Origin: Streptomyces sp. CG4
Lineage (GTDB): Bacteria; Actinomycetota; Actinomycetes; Streptomycetales; Streptomycetaceae
Assembly: GCF_041080655.1 (NCBI RefSeq)
Contig: NZ_CP163525.1
Coordinates: forward strand, 7,626,001 to 7,690,000
Direction of reading: 5' to 3'
DNA length: 64,000 nt
Shown: positions 58,206-64,000 of the stretch, in pieces
Position numbering within the stretch: position 1 is the stretch's first letter
Layout: each line of letters begins with the position of its first letter
The notes under the pieces: generated by a model
Seen by the model: only the letters and a program-made list of their open reading frames with translations
What the model was told of the DNA's origin: nothing
Databases searched by the model: none
Program-made: the position numbers and the translations under genes

Positions 58206-59099
58206 ATGCCCCGGGACGCCATGAGCGGCTGGATGCGGCAGACCTTCGCCTTCCCCGATGCCTTCCGCCTCCCGTACGGGCCTGACCACGCTCTCCTGAC
58301 CCGCCGCATACGCACCGAACTGCTCGAAGGCCCCGGCTTCACCGTGGTCACGGGCACACCCGCCGGCACCATGAGCACCACGGATGCCCAGGAGTTCGCC
58401 GTGTCGATGCTCCGCAACCTCGGAGAAGTGCTTCCGCAGGGCCGGGGTCAGGACACCGCCCTCGGTTGGCTGGTCCGCGACGAGGGTGTCTCGGCCTACA
58501 CCGACGACCGCCGCTTCCACGAGAACGCCTATACGTCCACATCACGTGGCGACCTGCACCTGCACAATGACCGCGCGGTCCAACCCTTCGGTCATGTACC
58601 CGACTGCATCGCCCTGCTCACCCACCGCAAGGCCGCACACGGCGGCGCCTCCCACCTGATGGACGGCTGGACGGTCCATCACATCCTCCGCGAGGAGTCA
58701 CCGCACGCCTTGGACCTGCTCAGCTCTCCGTACCCCGTCGACCGCCGCCACGTCACGCCCCCGGGCGCGAACCCCGTGGTGCGGACCCCGGTGTTCGAGC
58801 AGGCTGACGGCCGCGTCCACCTCCGATGCAACCTCAAACGCATCGAAACCGCCGCCGAACTGACCGGCGAACCCCTGGCAGCCGAGCGGCGCGCTGCCGT
58901 CGAAACCCTGCGGCAGGTGCTGGGCCGCCCGGAACTGAAGGTCACGATCCCGCTGGAGGACGGCGACTGCCTGGTCATCGACGACCGCCGGGTGCTGCAC
59001 GGTCGTACGTCCTACGAGGACCACCGTGACCCCGACCGCCGCCGCTGCCTCGTACGCGTCATGCTGCGGTTCCACGCCGAGGCAGGCCGGGCGGGGTGA
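58206..59099 (+). CDS. TauD/TfdA-family Fe(II)/2-oxoglutarate dioxygenase
   Basis: A 297-residue non-haem iron oxygenase. The first two iron ligands are in LHLHNDRA (HxD) and the distal His in RRVLHGRTSYE, followed by an Arg-rich 2-oxoglutarate-binding stretch (DPDRRRCLVRVML). The pattern resembles the clavaminate-synthase-like branch, which oxidises amino-acid-derived substrates. AGGAGG six bases upstream fixes ATG 58206. Its substrate may be related to the keto/amino acid produced by the neighbouring aminotransferase and oxidase. Confidence 0.87.
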   Translation: MPRDAMSGWMRQTFAFPDAFRLPYGPDHALLTRRIRTELLEGPGFTVVTGTPAGTMSTTDAQEFAVSMLRNLGEVLPQGRGQDTALGWLVRDEGVSAYTDDRRFHENAYTSTSRGDLHLHNDRAVQPFGHVPDCIALLTHRKAAHGGASHLMDGWTVHHILREESPHALDLLSSPYPVDRRHVTPPGANPVVRTPVFEQADGRVHLRCNLKRIETAAELTGEPLAAERRAAVETLRQVLGRPELKVTIPLEDGDCLVIDDRRVLHGRTSYEDHRDPDRRRCLVRVMLRFHAEAGRAG

Positions 59100-59211
59100 G
59101 CACCTCACCACCAGGCCGGGCGGGCTCCGCTGGGTCCCTCCCCAGGAGGGGCGCGTCCTCGCAGCCATGGGGCGTGACGAGCTGGGGACCGACCTACTTG
59201 CGGGAGGGGAA

Positions 59212-59805
59212 TCAGCTGAGGACGACAGGTTCGCCGGTCAGTGCGACGCCTGCCTGGCGCAGTTCGTGGATGGCGTTGTCGGTGCTGTCGGCGGCGACGC
59301 CGGCGGTGTAGTCGAGCAGGACGCGTACGGCGAAGCCGGCCTTCGCACCGTCCAGGGCGGTGGCCTTCACGCAGTGGTCGGTGGCGATACCGACAACATC
59401 GAGGTCGCTCACGCCGCGCGCATGAAGCCAGTCGGCCAGGGATGTGCCGTCCTCGGCCGAGCCCTCGAAGCCGCTCTTCGAGGCGGAGTACGCACCCTTG
59501 TAGAAGACCTCGTCGACGGCCTTGGAGGCGGCGGTCGGCGCGAAGTCGGGGTGGAATGTGCTGCCATCGCTGTCGGCCACGCAGTGCACAGGAAAGGAGT
59601 TCTGGAAGTCCGGATGGTCGGAGAAGTGGCCGCCGGGATCAATGTGGTGGTCGCGGGTGGCGACGATGTGCGCGTAATCATCGCCGGCCGAGCGTCGTAC
59701 GAGATCGGCGATGGCGCGAGCCCGGTCGGCGCCTCCCCTCACGGGGATGCTGCCGCCCTCGCAGAAGTCCTTCTGCACATCGACGACGATCAATGCTCGG
59801 CGCAT
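59212..59805 (-). CDS. pncA: Nicotinamidase / isochorismatase-family amidohydrolase
   Basis: A 197-residue hydrolase. The catalytic triad is readable as Asp10 (VVDVQKDFCEGG), Lys in VFYKGAYS, and Cys in GIATDHCVKATA, and metal-binding residues lie in RDHHIDPGGHFSDHPDF. The pattern is that of PncA, which makes nicotinic acid from nicotinamide for NAD salvage. Context gives no further clue. Confidence 0.9.
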   Translation of the reverse strand: MRRALIVVDVQKDFCEGGSIPVRGGADRARAIADLVRRSAGDDYAHIVATRDHHIDPGGHFSDHPDFQNSFPVHCVADSDGSTFHPDFAPTAASKAVDEVFYKGAYSASKSGFEGSAEDGTSLADWLHARGVSDLDVVGIATDHCVKATALDGAKAGFAVRVLLDYTAGVAADSTDNAIHELRQAGVALTGEPVVLS

Positions 59806-60345
59806 GGCGCAATCCTCTCGGCAAGGGAACCCGTGCCTGGAGGTATGCCACTTCGGCCGTGGTCGGGTGCATCCCCGCCCGGCCGTTCACCCGACAGGCC
59901 CCGGAATCCATGGCAGCCCTTGCCGGATCGGCGCGCAATACCGAAAGGCATCGCCAGTTCGGGCGGTCAAAGCCATCCGGCGCCGCCCTGAAGGGTGCGG
60001 AAACAGCCCGAATGCCGGGAACCCCCTTAAGCGCTGAGTCATACGGCACCCCGTGTGGGCGATCTTCTCTCAGCCTGCTTTCCGGAGCCGGGCCGGGAGC
60101 GCGCGGCGTGCACGCGTGGGGAAGAAACCATCCTGCCTCTTGACGCGACCTGTCCGGAAATCCTGTTTGTACATACATTCCTATTTCTGTGCCCTCCGGG
60201 CGGCGGGAGGATCCGTCTTGTCGGTTCGCCTCCGGGAGGGCGAAGACCATCCGATCCATCGGGACAAGGGGCGCGGTATGACGGTGGAGCAGAAGTGGCT
60301 GGAGCGGCTGCGAGAGGCGGTCCGGTGAACGGTGAAGGGACGACG
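59806..60345. other. 540-bp region between pncA and the NHL-protein gene
   Basis: No confident gene. The stretch 60160-60190 is A/T rich (TTTGTACATACATTCC) and promoter-like. A 16-codon ORF at 60278-60328 precedes the NHL gene. The rest has no coding bias on either strand that I can support. Confidence 0.45.
60278..60328 (+). CDS. Possible 16-residue leader ORF
   Basis: ATG 60278 opens MTVEQKWLERLREAVR and stops with TGA at 60326-60328, 17 bases before the NHL gene's ATG. It could couple translation. It is very short, and only the spacing suggests it is real. Confidence 0.25.
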   Translation: MTVEQKWLERLREAVR

Positions 60346-61872
60346 ATGAGCACGGCCCGCGCGGCAGCCGCAGAGGGTGAGAACTCCGCCTCTCCGATCA
60401 GCACGGTCGCGGGGACCGGGGCCGCGGGGTTCAAAGGCGACAACGAGCCTGCCGTTTCGGCTCAGTTGAACCGCCCGTACGGGATCGCGGTGGACAGCAC
60501 CGGCACTGTCTACTTTTCCGACTTCAACAACCACCGGGTCCGGAAGATCACGGCTGACGGGAAAATCAGCGCGGTCGCGGGGACCGGGGTCGCGGGATTC
60601 AGCGGGGACAACGGCCCTGCCGTCTCGGCCCAGTTGAACTACCCGCGTGAGGTGGCGGTGGACAGCGCAGGCGCCGTCTACATCGTTGATGCCAACAACC
60701 ATCGGGTCCGGAAGATCACGGCGGACGGCAGGATCAGTACGGTCGCCGGCACGGGCGCCGCGGGCTTCAGCGGCGATGGCGGCCCCGCCACCGCCGCCCC
60801 GTTGAACCTTCCGTTGGGGGTGGCGGTGGACAGCACCGGCGTCCTCTACGTCGTCGAGTACAGCAACCACCGGGTCCGGAAGATCACGACCGATGGGAAG
60901 ATCAGCACGGTCGCGGGGACCGGGTCCGCGGGATTCAGGGGAGACGGCGGTCCAGCGGTTTCAGCCCAGCTGAACGGCCCACACGAAGTGGCGGTGGATG
61001 GCGCGGGCGACCTCTACATCTCCGACCTGGGCAATCACCGGGTCCGGAAGATCACGGCGGACGGCAGGATCAGTACGGTCGCCGGCACGGGCGCCGCGGG
61101 CTTCAGCGGCGATGGCGGCCCGGCGGCCTCGGCCCAGCTGAACAGCCCGGTAGGAGTGGTGGTGGACAGCACCGGCACCGTCTACATCTCCGACCTCGGC
61201 AATCACCGGGTCCGTAAGATCACGGCGGACGGCAGGATCAGTACGGTCGTCGGCACGGGCGCCGCGGGCTTCGGCGGCGATGGCGGCCCGGCCGCTTCTG
61301 CCCAGCTGAACTACCCGTACGGGCTCGCTGTGGACTGTGTCGACACCCTCTACATCGCCGACCACGCCAACAACCGGGTTCGGAAGGTTGCGTCGGCGAA
61401 GATGGCCGGGCTGCCCGATTCGGGCACTGTGGTCTCCTGGGCCAACGTCCGCAGCAGGCTGCGGATGGCGGTCGCGCGTGAGTCCACCAAGGACGGGGCC
61501 GAGATCCACCAGTTGCTCGCCGTCCCCAGGGATCACCAGCGGTGGCGGCTGGTCGCGGCAGGCCAGGACAACGGCGACGTCCTGTACAGGATCGAGAACG
61601 TGCGCAGCGGCAAGGTCCTGGAGGTCGTCGGGGCGCAGGAGGCGGCCGGGGCGGTGGTCGCGCAGCGCGCCTACGAGGGCGGCGACGCACACCACCAGCA
61701 GTGGAGGCTGATCCCGGTGGGCTCGGTGACCGACACTCCGCGGGTGTACGAGATCGCGAACCGGAACAGCGGTCTGCTGCTGCGCGTCGACACCAACGCC
61801 CGTACGGCGATCAAGCAGGACGGGGCAGAGGGCGACCACCGGGACCGGCAGTGGCAGTTGCTCCCCGTGTAA
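60346..61872 (+). CDS. NHL-repeat propeller / ricin-type lectin protein
   Basis: A 508-residue protein with no signal peptide. Residues about 20-350 hold six NHL repeats of exactly 56 residues, each with a G-F-x-G-D turn and an NHRVRKI end, forming a six-bladed beta propeller. Residues about 375-508 are a ricin-type beta trefoil with three Q/R-x-W repeats (HQRWRLV, HQQWRLIPV, RQWQLLPV), probably a carbohydrate-binding domain. An AAGGGA site eight bases upstream supports ATG 60346. No enzymatic residue is seen. It is convergent with the two toxin-like genes across a strong terminator. Confidence 0.85.
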   Translation: MSTARAAAAEGENSASPISTVAGTGAAGFKGDNEPAVSAQLNRPYGIAVDSTGTVYFSDFNNHRVRKITADGKISAVAGTGVAGFSGDNGPAVSAQLNYPREVAVDSAGAVYIVDANNHRVRKITADGRISTVAGTGAAGFSGDGGPATAAPLNLPLGVAVDSTGVLYVVEYSNHRVRKITTDGKISTVAGTGSAGFRGDGGPAVSAQLNGPHEVAVDGAGDLYISDLGNHRVRKITADGRISTVAGTGAAGFSGDGGPAASAQLNSPVGVVVDSTGTVYISDLGNHRVRKITADGRISTVVGTGAAGFGGDGGPAASAQLNYPYGLAVDCVDTLYIADHANNRVRKVASAKMAGLPDSGTVVSWANVRSRLRMAVARESTKDGAEIHQLLAVPRDHQRWRLVAAGQDNGDVLYRIENVRSGKVLEVVGAQEAAGAVVAQRAYEGGDAHHQQWRLIPVGSVTDTPRVYEIANRNSGLLLRVDTNARTAIKQDGAEGDHRDRQWQLLPV

Positions 61873-61883
61873 CGCACGCAACG

Positions 61884-61925
61884 CCCGAGGGGGTCAGGGA
61901 CGGCCTCGCCCCTGACCCCCTCGGG
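61884..61925. terminator. Bidirectional terminator
   Basis: CCCGAGGGGGTCAGGG (61884-61899) and CCCTGACCCCCTCGGG (61910-61925) form a perfect 16-bp stem with a ten-base loop between two convergent genes. Confidence 0.9.
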
Positions 61926-61937
61926 AGCCGGGCACTG

Positions 61938-62438
61938 CTACTGGGAAGCGGACGGGTCCTCGGCGGTCGGCTTGGACGCCTTGGGGGCCTCCGGGACCTT
62001 GGGCGGCTTGGTGAAATCGAAATCGCTCTTCTTCGGCCTGTTCTCCTTCTTCAGGTCCTCGTCCTTCTGGAGGCCGTTGTCCTTCTTCACCGTCTCACTC
62101 GCCTTCTGCATGCCGCCGGCTGCCGCGTTCGACACCGAGCCGGGATCCTGGGCGTACTGGGCCTGCGTACCGGCCGATGTCTGGGTGGTCTGGATGAAGG
62201 AGCCGAGGAAGCCCAGGATGGCCCGCGCTTCGGGCGACTCCTCCCGCACGACCTTCGCGCGGTGGTTGGCCCCGTGGATCCCACTGGTGAACAGGCTCGT
62301 GGTCGTGTCGTCGTAGGTGCTGTCGACGGCGTCCTCGAAGTCGACGCCGGCACCCGGCCGCGGCTTGGTGCCGTCGGTGGTTACGGAGAAGAGCCCCGCA
62401 CTCTTGTTCGCGAAGTCGAAGATGTTGTCGAATACCAT
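61938..62438 (-). CDS. Hydrophilic protein of unknown function
   Basis: A 166-residue protein. The N-terminal two thirds (FDNIFDFANKSAGLF to SFIQTTQTSAGTQAQY) looks like a small alpha/beta domain, and the rest is a Lys/Pro/Asp/Ala-rich disordered tail. There is no signal peptide and no membrane segment. ATG 62438 is used; an upstream GTG-like extension is low-complexity. It lies 44 bp downstream of the pore-former-like gene on the same strand, so the two are probably one operon and may act together. I do not recognise a family. Confidence 0.7.
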   Translation of the reverse strand: MVFDNIFDFANKSAGLFSVTTDGTKPRPGAGVDFEDAVDSTYDDTTTSLFTSGIHGANHRAKVVREESPEARAILGFLGSFIQTTQTSAGTQAQYAQDPGSVSNAAAGGMQKASETVKKDNGLQKDEDLKKENRPKKSDFDFTKPPKVPEAPKASKPTAEDPSASQ

Positions 62439-62482
62439 GGTCGTCACCCCTGGTCGTCGTCGTGGCGGCGCCGCCCGCCCGG

Positions 62483-63589
62483 TCAAGGCTGCTTGTACAG
62501 CGCTCGGTCGCTGTCGGTCAGGCTCTCGCCGTCGAACATCGTGTGGTGAACCTCCAGGGCGGAGACCACCTCGGCCAGCCCCTTCATCAGGAAACCGCCG
62601 ACCGCCAGGTCGATGTCGCCGATGGGGCGGGCGACCACCTGGTCGAGGCCGGGGTAGTCCCCGGGCTGCGGGGGAGACAGGACCGCCACCGGCACGTCGT
62701 ACTTCACCGCGATCAACCCGGAGAAGGTCACCGGGATTTCGTAGGTGTACTGCTTGTGCGTACGCCGCTGCGTGACGATCGTCTCCACGCGGGAGTTCGG
62801 CGGGACTTCACCGGAAATCTGCGATTTCGAGGCCCAGCTGGTGGACAGGGAGCCACCGACGGAGGCCGCGATGCCCAGCGCCAGCTGAGCATTGAGTGTG
62901 GCGCTGCCGGTCGCACTGCCCGTGGTCGTGAACCCCACCGAGTTCGTCATGCCGACCGACGCGGTGTTCCCCGCCGAGTTCGTCGCGCCCATATCGGTGG
63001 CGTTGGCGTTGTCCGTCCCCGTGTTTTGCGGGCTGGCCTTTTGGGTCACGGTGGTGGTGTTCTTGGTCGTCATGTCGTTTCGCAGCTGCGCCTGGAGCTG
63101 GGACTGGAGGTCCAGACGCAGCTGGTTCTGCAGTTGCAGCTGAAGCTGTGCGCTGACGCTGCCACCGAAGGTGAGCTTGGCGTCCCCGTGGAGCGACCAG
63201 GTGACCCCGTTCGACACGGTGAAATCGACCGAGTCGGTGAACGTCATCTTGGTCTGGCTGCGATTGACGTAGGCGCGCGAGGAGAACGTGTCGGGCGGCG
63301 GCTGGGTGATGTTGCGCCGCTCCTCGATCAGCGGCTCCCCGAGGTTCATGTAGGCGAGCCAGCCCAGCTGGAATGCGGTCCCGGGGAAAGTGCCGAAGCT
63401 CGACTTGTTCACGGAGAACCCGACGGGCTTGTGCCGTACACCGTAGTCGTCGACGTAGACCAGCTTGGGGTGGTCCAGGATGGGCCGCCAGGTCTTCTCG
63501 TCTTCGATGTTGATGTTGAGTTCCCGCAGGTTCTTCTTCGTCAGCGGCTGGCGCTTGGCCCGGTCCAGGTTGTACGCGTTGGAAGACAT
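62483..63589 (-). CDS. Putative aerolysin/ETX-MTX2-like pore-forming protein
   Basis: A 368-residue protein with no signal peptide. An N-terminal domain (to about residue 110) is followed by Ser/Thr-rich alternating strands (SQTKMTFTDSVDFTVSNGV) and a long Gln/Leu amphipathic strand region (about 150-170). A Thr/Asn/Gly-rich insertion loop (about 180-225) comes next. Then comes a SGEVPPNSRVETIV block and a YTYEIPVTFSG strand, the pattern of aerolysin-type beta-pore proteins. A GAGG site eight bases upstream supports ATG 63589. The pore-forming role is an inference from pattern only; the gene itself is secure. Confidence 0.6.
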   Translation of the reverse strand: MSSNAYNLDRAKRQPLTKKNLRELNINIEDEKTWRPILDHPKLVYVDDYGVRHKPVGFSVNKSSFGTFPGTAFQLGWLAYMNLGEPLIEERRNITQPPPDTFSSRAYVNRSQTKMTFTDSVDFTVSNGVTWSLHGDAKLTFGGSVSAQLQLQLQNQLRLDLQSQLQAQLRNDMTTKNTTTVTQKASPQNTGTDNANATDMGATNSAGNTASVGMTNSVGFTTTGSATGSATLNAQLALGIAASVGGSLSTSWASKSQISGEVPPNSRVETIVTQRRTHKQYTYEIPVTFSGLIAVKYDVPVAVLSPPQPGDYPGLDQVVARPIGDIDLAVGGFLMKGLAEVVSALEVHHTMFDGESLTDSDRALYKQP

Positions 63590-64000
63590 GCACCGTCCTC
63601 GACTAATTTGGCCGAATTACGCTCGGTGAAATGTAAACAAGAATCTGCGCGCGTTTCCGAAAGGCGAAGCTAGCACGGGCTCCGCAGCCCGGAAAGATGC
63701 CTACACGCTATGCGCTCAATCGAGTGATTAAGACTCGATGGCTGTCCCAACTCACCCAGTGTAAAGGTAACTTGGTGCCTGTTGATCGCTCGATCGTCAC
63801 TTTCCGAATCGCCTCTACCTGCGGATTTCATGGCCTCGGCCGTTGCCGTGGGTGAGATATGCACGTCAGTCACCCAATCGTTTTCGAAAGCCGTCTCCAT
63901 CGAATGCGGTTGAGTTTGCGGCAATGCCGCGCGACAGGCCACTGCATTGAGTATCCGACGCGTTGTTCTCCATATTCAGGACAGGTGAGGTTTCCGCGAT
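63590..64000. other. Upstream region of the pore-former-like gene
   Basis: This region is clearly less G/C rich than the rest of the window. It contains a perfect hairpin ATCGAGT-GATTAAG-ACTCGAT (63719-63739). The largest ORF (63670-63942, minus strand, 90 codons) lacks coding bias and is not accepted as a gene. It probably holds the promoter of the 62483-63589 gene and may be horizontally acquired DNA. Confidence 0.4.

Noticed and set aside
63670..63942. 90-codon minus-strand ORF at the right edge
   Set aside because: No coding bias, no clear ribosome site and low G/C; more likely promoter DNA.

Overview
The window is a 64-kb piece of a high-GC actinobacterial chromosome, almost certainly Streptomyces. 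The reasons are the extreme G/C bias at third codon positions, many GTG and apparently leaderless starts, the argCJBDR operon followed further on by argG and argH, and the metNIQ, cobalamin and glpQ neighbourhood. Most of it is conserved core chromosome with several accessory insertions and deletion scars. No rRNA or tRNA gene and no CRISPR array were seen.

Layout. 1-3.9 kb: small conserved genes, including a divergent EamA transporter/MocR regulator pair whose start codons overlap. 4.0-5.1 kb: a decayed GH51 arabinofuranosidase. 5.1-7.95 kb: a methyltransferase, SufS and a divergent CGNR regulator with a long perfect inverted repeat between them. 7,971-14,500: a complete Tn7-like transposon (tnsA-tnsB-tnsC-tniQ, matching ends, 5-bp AGCGC target duplication, no cargo). 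It sits 17 bp after the CGNR stop codon and 30 bp before the argC promoter. 14.6-19.5 kb: the argCJBDR operon. 19.5-20.9 kb: an ECF sigma/anti-sigma pair. 20.9-27.2 kb: a co-directional run on the minus strand: ferric-reductase-like flavoprotein, double FMN-binding protein, ApbE, a 56-residue His/Asp-rich peptide, an ABC exporter and a Ser/Thr kinase. 27.2-28.3 kb: two truncated pseudogenes fused by a deletion. 28.3-30.7 kb: L,D-transpeptidase, flavin-linked oxidase and a secreted protein with a near-perfect internal duplication. 30.8-33.5 kb: argG and argH. 33.5-41.8 kb: reductase, TetR/MFS pair, plsC, secreted GlpQ with a possible PHO box, sigma factor, acetyltransferase, two membrane proteins and a HAD phosphatase. 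41.9-44.9 kb: methionine transporter metNIQ behind a short ORF whose last codons are rich in Cys and Met. 45-53.5 kb: acetyltransferase and three corrinoid genes (cobL, a giant BluB-CobT fusion, cysG). 53.6-59.8 kb: SpoU methyltransferase and an accessory group of aminotransferase, alpha-hydroxy-acid oxidase, aldo/keto reductase, 2-oxoglutarate dioxygenase and nicotinamidase. 60.3-63.6 kb: an NHL-propeller/ricin protein, a hydrophilic protein and a putative aerolysin-type pore former.

How the genes work together. ArgC, J, B and D make ornithine by the acetyl-cycling route, and ArgG and ArgH finish arginine from citrulline. ArgR is encoded in the operon, and palindromic ARG-box-like sites overlap both the argC and argG promoters. 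CysG and CobL act on the corrin ring, and the BluB-CobT fusion makes and activates the lower ligand of cobalamin. MetNIQ imports methionine.

The strongest candidates for something new are the Tn7-like element with its unexplained target, the His-rich peptide/exporter/kinase cassette beside an extracytoplasmic flavin electron-transfer module, the Cys/Met leader ORF of metNIQ, and the pore-former/propeller-lectin locus at the right end.
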